64,000 nt of DNA from Rhizobium rhododendri (GTDB taxonomy: Bacteria; Pseudomonadota; Alphaproteobacteria; Rhizobiales; Rhizobiaceae): assembly GCF_007000325.2 (NCBI RefSeq), contig NZ_CP117267.1, positions 186,001 to 250,000 on the forward strand. The letters are read 5' to 3'. Below the pieces are notes generated by a model. That model had not been told where the DNA came from and made no database searches. It saw only the letters and a list, made by a program, of their open reading frames with translations. This document shows, one piece after another, positions 18,838-28,154 of this stretch; position 1 is the stretch's first letter; each line of letters opens with the position of its first letter. The position numbers and the translations under genes were made by a program.

Positions 18838-18965
18838 ATCCGCTGCCCTTTTCAAACCGAAAGGCCGCGCATCATGCGCAGCCTGATCTTTGTGAGAGTC
18901 TAGACCTCCCGGTCGCCGGGTTCAACTCGGGCTATGTGCCGTAACGGCCTTGTCAACAGCTGCGG

Positions 18966-20006
18966 TTAAGCGGCCTCGGTGTCGGCAACGACGGGTTCCT
19001 TGAGCTGGATCTGGCCGGAATTGGCCAGCCGGATCGCTTCCTGGGCAATTGCGCGGCGGGCGATGGCGATCTCGCGTGGGTTGATACCGTTCGTACCGGC
19101 GGCAAGATCCGATTCGATCATGCGACGCTGGCGCGGGCTGATCGAGGCAAGCACCGTCTCGCGCATCTCGCCGGAAGACCCGCGCAAGGCCATCGTCAGG
19201 ATGTCGGCGGAGATGTCGTTGAGCAGCAGGACGCGGCCGCGCTGCGGCATAAGCATCAGGTCGTCGAACAGGAAGATCTTCGGACGGACCTTGTCGACGG
19301 AAGCCTGGCTCAACGTTTCGAGCGAGCTCAGCAGCGTATCGACCTGCGGCTTCTCCATTTCGTTCATCAGTTCCGCAACCTTGGCCGAGCCGCCTGCGTT
19401 GCGTTCCATCTCGATCTCCGCCAACAGCGCCACGACGCGGTTTTCGATGATCTGTGCCGCCTTCGGACTGACGTCCTTGAGGTTGACCGTCCGGTTCATG
19501 ATGTCGGCGCGCTGGGCGTCCGGGATCTGCATCAACACCTTGGCACCGAACGACGATGGCATCATCGACAGGATGTAGGCGATGGTCTGCGGATGCTCTT
19601 TCAGGAGGAAGCTGCCGACAAAAGCCGGTTCGCCTTCGCCGAGGCGGTCCCAGATCGACGTTTCGAAGGCCTGGAAGGCTGTGCGACGGCCGAGCAGGCT
19701 GTCGACCTCGTCTGGCGTCAGGCCCTCCTCGAGAATGCTCTCGATAGCCTTGGCGTTATCCATCAGACCGGCACCTTCGGTGAACAGGTCTTCGAATTCG
19801 GCAACGAGGATTGCCAGTTCGTCCGGGGGAATGGGGCGCAGCGACTGGGCGGACGAAATGATCAGCTGCAATTCGTGCTGGGTAAAATATTTCAACAAAC
19901 GTCCCGCGACCTCCTTGCCCATGGCAAGAAGGACGGCCGCGGCTTTTTCAGCCTGAGATAACGGTTTCTCGGCTACAGCGCCGCCGAAATCGTCAAAGTC
20001 CATCAT
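18966..20006 (-). CDS. fliG: Flagellar motor switch protein FliG
   Basis: The 346-residue switch component binds FliF by its N-domain, FliM by its middle domain, and the stator by its C-domain. Visible are the EHPQTIAYIL motif of the middle domain (about 135-150) and the C-terminal region (LLNDISADILTMALRGSSGE). It ends with a short acidic tail. It is transcribed with fliM and fliN. Start MMDFDD: either of the first two Met codons is possible. Confidence 0.93.
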   Translation of the reverse strand: MMDFDDFGGAVAEKPLSQAEKAAAVLLAMGKEVAGRLLKYFTQHELQLIISSAQSLRPIPPDELAILVAEFEDLFTEGAGLMDNAKAIESILEEGLTPDEVDSLLGRRTAFQAFETSIWDRLGEGEPAFVGSFLLKEHPQTIAYILSMMPSSFGAKVLMQIPDAQRADIMNRTVNLKDVSPKAAQIIENRVVALLAEIEMERNAGGSAKVAELMNEMEKPQVDTLLSSLETLSQASVDKVRPKIFLFDDLMLMPQRGRVLLLNDISADILTMALRGSSGEMRETVLASISPRQRRMIESDLAAGTNGINPREIAIARRAIAQEAIRLANSGQIQLKEPVVADTEAA

Positions 20007-20035
20007 GGTCTTCTCCGTCCCAGACTTGGGGGGTA

Positions 20036-20590
20036 TTAGGCTTTCTTCGTGCCCAAGACTTCAATTAGCTTGATCCCGAAGCGCGTATCGTCATTTTCCA
20101 GCACGGTGATTTCGCCACGAGCAATCCGCCGACCGTTGACCGTGATCTCGACCGGCTCGCCGATTTTCTTGTCGAGGGCGATGATCGCCCCTTCCGTCAA
20201 ATTCATCAGGCCGGAGACCTGCATGCGGCTGCTGCCAAGCACGATCTGGACATCGATCGGGATGTCCATGATCAGGTCCATGTTCGACGTCAGCGCGCTG
20301 CCTGGCGCCTGCTGTGTCTCGAACGACGAACCGCCGAAATCTCCGAGGTCGCTAAGATCCGAATCTGTCGATGCGCTATCATCGCCGAAATCGCCAAAAC
20401 TGGAAAGGCTCATCGGCGAGGCTGCAGCGTCGTCGTCCTCAGCGCCGAAATCGCCGCCGAAGTCTGAAAGGTCGCCGGCATCCTTTTTCAGGACGCCGCG
20501 CAAACCGTCGATCGCATCGTTCAACTCGTCCTCGTTGCCGGGCAGGTCGAGAGCGTCTTCGCCAACAGTTTTTGTTTTCCTGGGTGCCAT
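20036..20590 (-). CDS. fliN: Flagellar motor switch protein FliN
   Basis: The 184-residue C-ring protein has a typical SpoA domain at about 100-180 ([35 protein letters not shown]). The N-terminal 95 residues are acidic and Asp/Ser-rich and make the protein longer than enteric FliN (about 137). It lies between fliM and fliG on the minus strand. Confidence 0.92.
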   Translation of the reverse strand: MAPRKTKTVGEDALDLPGNEDELNDAIDGLRGVLKKDAGDLSDFGGDFGAEDDDAAASPMSLSSFGDFGDDSASTDSDLSDLGDFGGSSFETQQAPGSALTSNMDLIMDIPIDVQIVLGSSRMQVSGLMNLTEGAIIALDKKIGEPVEITVNGRRIARGEITVLENDDTRFGIKLIEVLGTKKA

Positions 20591-20656
20591 AACTTTACTA
20601 TTCCATTTGAAACTTGCCTCAAGCTGCCGTTGGCAGCCCCGGGCTTTGGAAACCGA

Positions 20657-21598
20657 TCAATTCATGAGGTGCTTGAGCAATTCGCTATCGGAGTTGACGG
20701 TGTCCTTGACACGCACCGTGTAGTTTTCGCCGGACTTGCCGAATTCGCAGATGTAGATGTCCTTGCCGTTGGCGCTGACCTCGACGTTCACATCGCTGCT
20801 GTCCATGAACGGAATGACGTCGCCGACGGCAAGCTTGGAGATTGTCTCCAGCGTCAGCGATTGCAGCCGGATGCGGGCGTCGATCGTCACATGGGAACGG
20901 TGAACCTGCTCCGTGATCTGTTGGGTCCAAGCTTCCGACTTCACCGTCTGGTTCTTCGCCTTCGGTGGCGTGACGACGGTTTTCAAGAGGACCTTCTGCG
21001 GCACCACCAGCATGAAATGCGATGTGGCGGCGCCCAGCTTGATCGACATCTTGATGGCTGCCGCATACTCGTCCGGCTGGCCTTCCGCCGGCGGCTTGCC
21101 GTCTTCGATATTCTGCGCTGGCTCGAGGTAGGGCTCGAAACCGCCCGGTGCGTTGACGGCGGAGCGCAGCACGCTGGCGATCTTGTCGAACACCATGACG
21201 GCAAGGTCGAGCTCCATTAGCGAGAGCGGCCGCAGCTTCGGCGTTGTGATGGTCTCGGGCATCGCGCCCAGCATCCGCTCCATCAGCGTCAGGATAAATC
21301 CGGCGCCGCAGCCGAGCACGAAGTTCGGCGACCAGTTGCGCAACGAGCCGTGGACGACGGCGACGTTCGCGCCGAGCCCTTCGATCAGCTCGTCCATGGC
21401 GCCGGTCTTGCTGCCGGCATAGGAGACGACGACGTCGATGCCGATCTCGCTCTTGATAAGGTCAGGCAGGAATTCGCTGTAGACCTGACCGATCGAGGCA
21501 CAAAGTTTCTCGACCCGTTGGTGATCGCCCAGGCCGCCGGTCAGCTTGGCGAGAAGGGTCGGACTCATCGGCGTACGCGGTGTATCATCCATCATCAA
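20657..21598 (-). CDS. fliM: Flagellar motor switch protein FliM
   Basis: The 313-residue C-ring protein has a CheC-like middle domain ([20 protein letters not shown]) and a C-terminal SpoA domain (about 230-310). It should bind CheY2-P, but the usual N-terminal CheY-binding peptide (consensus around EIDALL) is not visible; the start reads [20 protein letters not shown]. Its ATG overlaps the motA stop (ATGA). Confidence 0.88.
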   Translation of the reverse strand: MMMDDTPRTPMSPTLLAKLTGGLGDHQRVEKLCASIGQVYSEFLPDLIKSEIGIDVVVSYAGSKTGAMDELIEGLGANVAVVHGSLRNWSPNFVLGCGAGFILTLMERMLGAMPETITTPKLRPLSLMELDLAVMVFDKIASVLRSAVNAPGGFEPYLEPAQNIEDGKPPAEGQPDEYAAAIKMSIKLGAATSHFMLVVPQKVLLKTVVTPPKAKNQTVKSEAWTQQITEQVHRSHVTIDARIRLQSLTLETISKLAVGDVIPFMDSSDVNVEVSANGKDIYICEFGKSGENYTVRVKDTVNSDSELLKHLMN

Positions 21599-22467
21599 GC
21601 TGCCTTGTTCTCGCCGCCCGGATTCATCATTTCCTGCTCGACGGCATCGATCGAGGGACGCTCATAAGCCGAAATTGTCTTGCGGCCGTATTCCAAGGCA
21701 ACCTGCGGTACGGAGCCGTTCATGTAGGCGAGCAGCGTTTGCTTGACGATGACATAGAGGCGATGCTGCTTGCTGCGGACGATCTTGATCTGCGAAACCA
21801 GCGGCGCGCACACCGAATAGGACAGCAGGATGCCGAGGAAGGTGCCGACCAGTGCCGAGCCGATCAACTCGCCCAGCACTTCCGGCGGATCGTTGATATG
21901 GCTCATGGCCTTGATGACGCCGAGAACGGCCGCGACGATACCGATAGCCGGGAAGGCGTCGCCCATCGTCGTGATCGCGTAGAATGGCTTCATCTTGTCA
22001 TGCAGGATGGTGTTGATTTCCTCGTCCATCAGCGCCTCGATCTCGTGTGAGCGGGCATTGCCGATGATGATCAGGCGGACATAGTCGCAGATGAAGGCCG
22101 TCAGTTCCTTGTTCTTCAGGATCGTCGGAGCCGTCTGGAAGATCGAGGATTCGTCCGGATTGTCGATGTGTGCTTCGATCTCGTTGCGCGACTTGGTGCG
22201 CAGGTCGCGCATCAGGGCATAGAGGACGCCGAGCACGTCGAGGTAGTTGCGTTCCTTTGGCACCGAATGCTTGAACGCCTCGCCCAGTGCCTTCCCGGAA
22301 TCCTTGATGACTTTCATGGTGTTGGCCATGATGAAGCCGCCGAAGCCGGCACCCCCGATCACCAGGAACTCGAATGGCTGCATAAGCGCACCGAGATGGC
22401 CACCCATGGCCATAAAGCCACCGATGATGCAACCAAAGGTCACAACGAATCCGATTATGATGTTCAT
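21595..22467 (-). CDS. motA: Proton-channel stator protein MotA
   Basis: The 290-residue inner-membrane protein has four transmembrane helices (two near residues 1-50, two near 170-225) around a large cytoplasmic loop. The conserved proline-containing stretch reads [20 protein letters not shown]. With MotB it conducts protons and drives rotation. I chose the ATG at 22467 ([12 protein letters not shown]), which begins with the first helix; the frame is open 24 codons upstream, but that adds a polar extension. motA heads the minus-strand operon and is divergent from flgF. Confidence 0.93.
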   Translation of the reverse strand: MNIIIGFVVTFGCIIGGFMAMGGHLGALMQPFEFLVIGGAGFGGFIMANTMKVIKDSGKALGEAFKHSVPKERNYLDVLGVLYALMRDLRTKSRNEIEAHIDNPDESSIFQTAPTILKNKELTAFICDYVRLIIIGNARSHEIEALMDEEINTILHDKMKPFYAITTMGDAFPAIGIVAAVLGVIKAMSHINDPPEVLGELIGSALVGTFLGILLSYSVCAPLVSQIKIVRSKQHRLYVIVKQTLLAYMNGSVPQVALEYGRKTISAYERPSIDAVEQEMMNPGGENKAA

Positions 22468-22693
22468 CGACGGTCCATACCTGACGTTGTTTCTGATGTC
22501 TGGAGTAGGTTGCCTATCTTGCGTGAGGCTGTTTCCCACGCCGTTTTTGCCAAGTCTTCCATAGTGTCAGCTTCGCACAAGGAAGTGCTGAGATAAGGCA
22601 GGGCAAGGGCATCCATGCCCATCTAACGAATGGACATGCACGTCACCGGCGGCTTCCATTTCCGTTATTCTCCAATGTCCGGAGGGCGTTGCC
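22468..22693. promoter_or_regulatory. Divergent regulatory gap between motA and flgF operons
   Basis: These 226 bases separate the starts of two large flagellar operons on opposite strands and must carry both promoters. A small inverted repeat GGGCA...TGCCC lies near 22600-22622. I cannot place the promoter boxes or VisNR/Rem sites by eye. Confidence 0.5.
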
Positions 22694-23431
22694 ATGCAGT
22701 CTGGTATCTATGTGTCTCTATCCTCGCAGATGGCCCTCGAGCGGCGGCTGACGACGATCGCCGATAACATGGCCAATGTGAACACCACTGGCTTTCGCGG
22801 CACGGAGGTCAAGTTCAACCAGGTGCTCAGCAACACCGACAACAAGCTCGGCTCCAAGGTCGCCTTCGTGACGCAAGGCAACGATTATCTTTCAACCGAG
22901 TCCGGCGAACTGCAGAATACCGGCAGCCTGTTCGACTTCGCGGTCAAGGGCGATGCCTGGTTCGGCATCAATACTCCCGCCGGCACAGTTCTGACACGCG
23001 ACGGACGGTTTTCGATGACATCGACTGGAGCCCTTGTATCGGAGCGGGGCTTCCCTGTCCTCGATCCCAATGGCGGGCAGATCCAGCTCAATCCGCAGGG
23101 CGGAGAGCCTAATGTCACGGCCAACGGCGAGATCTTCCAGAACAACAAGCAGATGGGCACGATCGGTCTCTACACCGCCGACCTCAGCAAGGGCTTCGTG
23201 CGATATTCCAACAGCGGCATCATTGCCTCGCAGACACCGCAGGCGGTCGTCGACAGTTCCAAGGTCGGCGTTGCTCAAGGATATCTCGAAAATTCCAACG
23301 TCAATGGCATGCGCGAGATGACGCAGCTGATCGAAGTCAGCCGCGCCTTCGACAACATATCGACGCTGACGGGCTCGAGCGAAAGCTCGCTCGACGAGGC
23401 AATCAAGACCCTCGGCAGCAAGTCATCTTAA
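22694..23431 (+). CDS. flgF: Flagellar proximal rod protein FlgF
   Basis: The 245-residue axial protein has the N-terminal rod signature (LTTIADNMANVNTTGFRGTE) and the C-terminal motif (GYLENSNVNGMREMTQLIEV). Without a signal peptide, it is exported by the flagellar type III system. It is the first gene of the long operon to fliP; fliI starts 11 bases later. Confidence 0.93.
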   Translation: MQSGIYVSLSSQMALERRLTTIADNMANVNTTGFRGTEVKFNQVLSNTDNKLGSKVAFVTQGNDYLSTESGELQNTGSLFDFAVKGDAWFGINTPAGTVLTRDGRFSMTSTGALVSERGFPVLDPNGGQIQLNPQGGEPNVTANGEIFQNNKQMGTIGLYTADLSKGFVRYSNSGIIASQTPQAVVDSSKVGVAQGYLENSNVNGMREMTQLIEVSRAFDNISTLTGSSESSLDEAIKTLGSKSS

Positions 23432-23442
23432 GGGGTCGGTAG

Positions 23443-24894
23443 ATGGATCAACTCGAAGACACGATCTTGGATCCGCTAGGCCTCGAAGATCCGGATGAGA
23501 CGCCGGCGGCCCCTGTGCTCCCGGAAATACCGATTTCGCAGAAGCTTGGGCAACTCGCCGAGCTTGCCCGCTACTACGGCACGCCGGAGAACGCCGTTGC
23601 CCATGGCGGCCATGTCAGGACCATTGCCGCTGGCCACTACACCGTCTCCGGCCTCTCGCGGCACGTCCGGCTTGGCGAATTCGTCGGCCATCTGTCTCCG
23701 ACGGGCGTCCACCTCGGCGAAGTCGTGCGGGTCGAGCAGGACCTGATCTTCGTCTGCCCGATCGAGCCGGGCGAGCCGATCGGCATTCACGACAAGGTCA
23801 TCCAGAAGGGTGCCTTCCGTATCAGCCCATCCAGCGACTGGTGTGGGCGCACGATCAATTCGCTGGGCGAGCCTATCGATGGGCTGGGTCCCCTGACGCA
23901 AGGCTCCACGCCCCGCTCGATCTCAAACCTCGCCCCGCCGTCGATGACCCGTCAGCGCGTTGAGACCGGGTTCAAGACCGGCGTCCGCGCCATCGATATC
24001 TTTACGCCGCTGTGCCTCGGCCAGCGCCTCGGCATTTTTGCCGGCTCTGGCGTCGGCAAATCGACGCTGCTGTCGATGCTGGCGCGCGCCGAGGCTTTCG
24101 ACAAGGTCGTCATCGCGCTGGTCGGCGAGCGTGGCCGCGAAGTCCGCGAGTTCATCGAAGACACGCTCGGTCCGCATATGAGCAAGTCGGTCGCAGTCGT
24201 CGCCACCAGCGATGAAAGCCCTATGCTGCGCAAGATGGCGCCGCTCGCAGCCATCACCATCGCCGAACATTTTCGCGATGCCGGCGACAATGTGCTTCTG
24301 ATCGTCGACAGCGTCACGCGCTTTGCCCACGCCATCCGCGAAGTCGCGACGGCGTCCGGCGAGCCGCCGATTGCCCGTGGCTATCCGGCCTCTGTGTTTA
24401 CCGAACTGCCGCGCCTGCTCGAGCGCGCCGGTCCCGGCCCGGAAGGTACCGGGACGATCACCGCGATCATCTCGATCCTGGTCGACGGCGACAATCACAA
24501 CGACCCGATCGCCGATTCCACCCGCGGCATTCTCGATGGCCATATCGTCCTGCAGCGCAGCCTAGCCGAAGAGGGACGCTATCCGCCGATCGATCCGCTG
24601 TCGTCAGTCTCGCGTCTTGCCCGAAAGGCATGGACGCCGGACCAGGAGAAGCTGGTGTCGCGGCTGAAGTCTCTCGTCCACCGCTTCGAGGAAACTCGAG
24701 ATCTCCGTCTCATCGGCGGTTACCGGGCCGGCAGTGACGCGGACGTCGACATGGCGATCAAGCAGGTCCCGCTCATCTACGACGTTCTTAAGCAGTTGCC
24801 GAACGATCGCCCCTCGATCGATGCCTTCACCGACCTTGCAACGGCGTTGAAGAATGGTGCTGCCGCCCCGGCCAACGCAAGACCCAGAGGCTGA
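23443..24894 (+). CDS. fliI: Flagellar export ATPase FliI
   Basis: This 483-residue F1-beta-like ATPase has a Walker A GSGVGKST at 201-208, the Walker B segment NVLLIVDSVTRFAH and the DGDNHNDPI loop. It energises substrate unloading at the export gate. Its usual partners FliH and FliJ are not adjacent; candidates lie at 40019 and 55060. Confidence 0.95.
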   Translation: MDQLEDTILDPLGLEDPDETPAAPVLPEIPISQKLGQLAELARYYGTPENAVAHGGHVRTIAAGHYTVSGLSRHVRLGEFVGHLSPTGVHLGEVVRVEQDLIFVCPIEPGEPIGIHDKVIQKGAFRISPSSDWCGRTINSLGEPIDGLGPLTQGSTPRSISNLAPPSMTRQRVETGFKTGVRAIDIFTPLCLGQRLGIFAGSGVGKSTLLSMLARAEAFDKVVIALVGERGREVREFIEDTLGPHMSKSVAVVATSDESPMLRKMAPLAAITIAEHFRDAGDNVLLIVDSVTRFAHAIREVATASGEPPIARGYPASVFTELPRLLERAGPGPEGTGTITAIISILVDGDNHNDPIADSTRGILDGHIVLQRSLAEEGRYPPIDPLSSVSRLARKAWTPDQEKLVSRLKSLVHRFEETRDLRLIGGYRAGSDADVDMAIKQVPLIYDVLKQLPNDRPSIDAFTDLATALKNGAAAPANARPRG

Positions 24895-24895
24895 C

Positions 24896-25453
24896 GTGAA
24901 AGCAATCGATACAGACGCCGGCGCAAAGCCGTTGACGGAGCAGAAGCGCAAGCGTGTCTTGCGTGGCGATACGGCGCTGAAGGGTGCTGGTCTGGCGCTG
25001 GCCGCACTGTCGGCTTTCTTCCCCTGGTATGTATTCCTGAACCCCGACAAGTTCGGCATGCAGGTGGCTGAGGGCGAACGCACCCGTGCTTTGCCGAGCA
25101 GCTGGGAGCAGCGCAACGTCTTCAGCGTCTCTCCGATGGGATTGGCCAACAGCAACGAGACGGACAGCAAGCCCCTGGTCGATACCGATCGATTGACCAC
25201 GGCGACGACCGGCACCGCCGCTCCCGCCGACGTCAAAGGCGCCGATGCCGAAAACCAGCCGTTTCCGGGCGTGTCCGATTTTCGCCTGCTGCACGTTTCC
25301 AACGGGCGTGCGCTCATCCAGGATGCAGCCGGCATGTATGTCGTGAGGATCGGGTCTGTCCTTCCCGACAACAGCCGCCTTTCGCGCCTCGAGCAGCGCA
25401 AGGGCAAGTGGGTGATGATCACCTCGACCGGCGCTGTCTACGACGCCAACTGA
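24896..25453 (+). CDS. Flagellar-cluster protein of unknown function, single membrane span
   Basis: The 185-residue protein has a basic N-terminus, one hydrophobic segment (about 33-52: GAGLALAALSAFFPWYVFLN), a Thr/Ala-rich linker and a C-terminal beta-rich domain (FRLLHVSNGRALIQDAAGMY). The topology suggests an inner-membrane anchor with a periplasmic domain. The start is GTG at 24896, with AGAGG upstream, one base after the fliI stop. The same position holds an uncharacterised gene in other rhizobia (SMc03026, from memory). No known flagellar name fits; FliO is possible by size but I see no specific similarity. Confidence 0.75.
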   Translation: MKAIDTDAGAKPLTEQKRKRVLRGDTALKGAGLALAALSAFFPWYVFLNPDKFGMQVAEGERTRALPSSWEQRNVFSVSPMGLANSNETDSKPLVDTDRLTTATTGTAAPADVKGADAENQPFPGVSDFRLLHVSNGRALIQDAAGMYVVRIGSVLPDNSRLSRLEQRKGKWVMITSTGAVYDAN

Positions 25454-25652
25454 CGGCGCGCCTTTTGGGCGCTTCGTTTCATGGAAAAACCTCCCGACGG
25501 AAGGACGGCAGCATCGCCCGCGCGGTGCTGGGCGGAGAGGCGTATCGGCGACGGCCGCGCATATTCGAAGTTACGCAATCAAACGCGTTTGCCGCAAGTC
25601 CCACGCAAGATTACCGGCCTAGTGTCTAGGCATACGAATGGAGATGATCCCC

Positions 25653-26045
25653 ATGCAACCGATCCAGCTTTTTGACCTAGCATCGCGCCAAGCAGAATGG
25701 TTGTCGGTGCGTCAGCAGGTGGTTGCAGGCAACATCGCCAACGCCAACACCCCCAAATTCCATGCCAAGGACGTCACGCCGTTCGAAGCCGTGCTCAACA
25801 ACCAGACGGTTGGCATGGCGCGCACGAACCCGGCGCATCTTTCAGGCACCGAAATGGGCAGCACCGACAAAATCGGTGTCGAGGAAGCCTCTCTAAACCA
25901 GGAAATCGGTGTCCAGGAATCGGGCAACACCGTTGGCCTGGAATCCGAACTGACCAAGACCGGTGAAATTCAGCGGCAGTACGGTTTGAACACCGCCCTC
26001 GTCAGTTCCTTCAATCGCATGATGATGATGGTCGTGGGGAAATAA
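25653..26045 (+). CDS. flgB: Flagellar proximal rod protein FlgB
   Basis: The 130-residue rod protein has the N-terminal axial motif (VVAGNIANANTPKFHAKDVT). I chose the ATG at 25653 (MQPIQLFDLASRQ), with GGAGA upstream; an ATG at 25638 would add five residues. A 200-base gap separates it from the preceding gene, so an internal promoter is possible. flgC follows after 3 bases. Confidence 0.92.
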   Translation: MQPIQLFDLASRQAEWLSVRQQVVAGNIANANTPKFHAKDVTPFEAVLNNQTVGMARTNPAHLSGTEMGSTDKIGVEEASLNQEIGVQESGNTVGLESELTKTGEIQRQYGLNTALVSSFNRMMMMVVGK

Positions 26046-26048
26046 AAA

Positions 26049-26462
26049 ATGGATCCATTAACTGCTGCCATGAAGGTGGCAGGCTCAGGTCTCGAAGCTC
26101 AATCGACCCGCCTGCGCATCGTTTCGGAAAATATCGCAAACGCCCGTTCGACGGGCGACACGCCGGGCGCCAACCCCTACCGCCGCAAGACGGTAACCTT
26201 TGGCGCCGAACTCGACCATACCAACAACCTGACCACGGTCGGCGTCAAGAAAGTCGGTCAGGACCAGGGCAAGTTCGTCGAGGAATACGACCCCGGCAAT
26301 CCAGCTGCGGACCAGAGGGGCTACGTCAAGATGCCGAATGTCAACGTTCTCGTTGAAATGGCCGATATGCGCGAAGCCAATCGCTCCTACGAGGCCAATC
26401 TCCAGACGATCAAGCAATCGCGCGATCTAATCAATTCCACCATCGATTTGTTGAAGTCCTGA
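26049..26462 (+). CDS. flgC: Flagellar proximal rod protein FlgC
   Basis: The 137-residue rod protein has the conserved [13 protein letters not shown] motif near the N-terminus and [20 protein letters not shown] toward the C-terminus, as in all FlgC proteins. It forms the rod with FlgB, FlgF and FlgG. It is tightly packed with flgB and fliE. Confidence 0.94.
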   Translation: MDPLTAAMKVAGSGLEAQSTRLRIVSENIANARSTGDTPGANPYRRKTVTFGAELDHTNNLTTVGVKKVGQDQGKFVEEYDPGNPAADQRGYVKMPNVNVLVEMADMREANRSYEANLQTIKQSRDLINSTIDLLKS

Positions 26463-26464
26463 TC

Positions 26465-26839
26465 ATGATTGACGCTATCAAAAGTCTCACCTCACTTTCT
26501 TCGATGACGCGCGGCCTCGGCAGCGTTTCGGAAGATGCGTCCTCGTCGCTGACAACAGGCTTGATGCCCGGCCTGTCGACTGGCGTGACCACCCCGGGTG
26601 CAACGCCTGGCGCCGACACCGGCATGAGCTTTGCTTCTGTCATGAGCAACATGGCCAAGGATACGGTCAGCACCCTGAAGGGAGCTGAAGCGGCTTCCTT
26701 CGCCGGTATCAAGGGCACCATGGGCACTCGCGAGGTGGTCGATGCCGTCATGCAGGCCAACCAGACCCTGCAAACGACCGTCGCAGTCCGTGACAAGCTT
26801 GTTTCGGCCTTCCTAGACATCACGAAAATGCAGATTTAA
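26465..26839 (+). CDS. fliE: MS-ring to rod adaptor FliE
   Basis: The 124-residue protein has the FliE C-terminal signature ([34 protein letters not shown]). The N-terminus is variable and Thr/Gly-rich. It connects the rod to FliF and is the first rod substrate exported. It starts 2 bases after flgC. Confidence 0.92.
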   Translation: MIDAIKSLTSLSSMTRGLGSVSEDASSSLTTGLMPGLSTGVTTPGATPGADTGMSFASVMSNMAKDTVSTLKGAEAASFAGIKGTMGTREVVDAVMQANQTLQTTVAVRDKLVSAFLDITKMQI

Positions 26840-26856
26840 CGGGATCGGACGAAGAC

Positions 26857-27645
26857 ATGAGAGCGCTTGCCATTGCGGCTACGGGCATGGATGCCCAGCA
26901 GACCAATCTCGAGGTCATCGCGAACAATATCGCGAACATCAACACGACGGCTTACAAGCGCTCCCGCGCCGAGTTTTCGGACCTTCTCTACCAGACGGAA
27001 CGGGCCAAGGGCATCTCCAACCGCCCCAACCAGGCAGCCGTACCCGAGGGCGCCAATATCGGTCTCGGCGTGCAGACGTCCGCCGTCCGCAACATTCATA
27101 TCCAGGGCGAGCTGTCGCAGACCGAGAACGATCTCGACGTCGCGGTTGTCGGTCGTGGCTGGTTCCAGATCCAGATGCCTGACGGCACGACGGCCTACAC
27201 CCGCGCCGGCTCCTTCAACAAGAGCGACACCGGCCAGATCGTCACCGTAGACGGCAATGTCCTGCAGCCTGGGATCACCGTTCCAAGCAACGCCAGCAAG
27301 ATCACGATCAGCACCTCCGGCGAAATTTCCGCCACCATCGGCACGTCGGCCACGCCGACGATCCTTGGGCAAATGCAGCTCGCCAATTTCGTCAACGAGG
27401 CAGGCCTGCAGCCCATGGGCAGCAATCTGTTCACCCAGACCCCGGCCTCTGGCGATCCCGTCGTTTCCAATCCCAATCTCGATGGCTTCGGCGCGATCAA
27501 GCAGGGCTACCTGGAATCGTCGAACGTCGACCCGGTGAAGGAAATCACCGAGCTGATTACGGCCCAGCGCGCTTATGAAATGAATTCCAAGGTTATCACC
27601 ACGGCCGACGACATGGCCTCGGTGGTCAGCAAAAACCTCAAGTAG
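26857..27645 (+). CDS. flgG: Flagellar distal rod protein FlgG
   Basis: The 262-residue distal rod protein begins [20 protein letters not shown] and has the axial motif [20 protein letters not shown], the family-typical core ([12 protein letters not shown]) and the C-terminal motif ([18 protein letters not shown]). It is of full family length. Confidence 0.95.
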   Translation: MRALAIAATGMDAQQTNLEVIANNIANINTTAYKRSRAEFSDLLYQTERAKGISNRPNQAAVPEGANIGLGVQTSAVRNIHIQGELSQTENDLDVAVVGRGWFQIQMPDGTTAYTRAGSFNKSDTGQIVTVDGNVLQPGITVPSNASKITISTSGEISATIGTSATPTILGQMQLANFVNEAGLQPMGSNLFTQTPASGDPVVSNPNLDGFGAIKQGYLESSNVDPVKEITELITAQRAYEMNSKVITTADDMASVVSKNLK

Positions 27646-27662
27646 CAAAGAGAGAGCCGGAC

Positions 27663-28154
27663 ATGATCGTTCGCCAGGCAAAAAGCGTTGCAGTCGCGTG
27701 GCTCGCCGTCGTCGGCCTGGCCTGCGGGTTCGTGCTGGCCCCCAGCGCCAGTGCGGAAGATCTGGGAATGGGCAAGGCGGTCGTTCCGACGGAAGCCATC
27801 TATCCCGGAGACGTTATCAGCAGCGGTCAGCTGGAAGAGGTGCAGATCACCAATCCGAACCTCACCGGCGACTTCGCCCGCTCGATCGACGAGGTCGTCG
27901 GTCGGGTGTCGAAGCGGACATTGCTCTCCGGACGTACGATCGCGATCTCTGCGCTTCGCCAGCCCTTTGCCGTGACGCGCGGTTCCAACGTCCGGCTGGT
28001 GATGAGCATGGGCGATATGATGATTTCGGCTGCCGGAACGCCCCTCGACGACGGTTCTATCGGTGACAAGGTCCGCGCCCGCAACATCGATTCCGGCATC
28101 ATCGTCAACGGCACGGTCCTCGAGAACGGTACGATCCGTGTGGTAGCAAAATGA
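27663..28154 (+). CDS. flgA: P-ring assembly chaperone FlgA
   Basis: The 163-residue periplasmic protein has a Sec signal peptide (about 1-32, ending PSASA) and an SAF domain (ALRQPFAVTRGSNVRLVMSM; DKVRARNIDSG). It assists FlgI in P-ring assembly. Its stop overlaps the flgI start by 4 bases. Confidence 0.92.
   Translation: MIVRQAKSVAVAWLAVVGLACGFVLAPSASAEDLGMGKAVVPTEAIYPGDVISSGQLEEVQITNPNLTGDFARSIDEVVGRVSKRTLLSGRTIAISALRQPFAVTRGSNVRLVMSMGDMMISAAGTPLDDGSIGDKVRARNIDSGIIVNGTVLENGTIRVVAK

Noticed and set aside
25454..25652. Weak hairpin GCGCC/GGCGC and short frames between the unknown gene and flgB
   Set aside because: The stem is only 5 bp without a clear T-run and the frames lack ribosome-binding sites.
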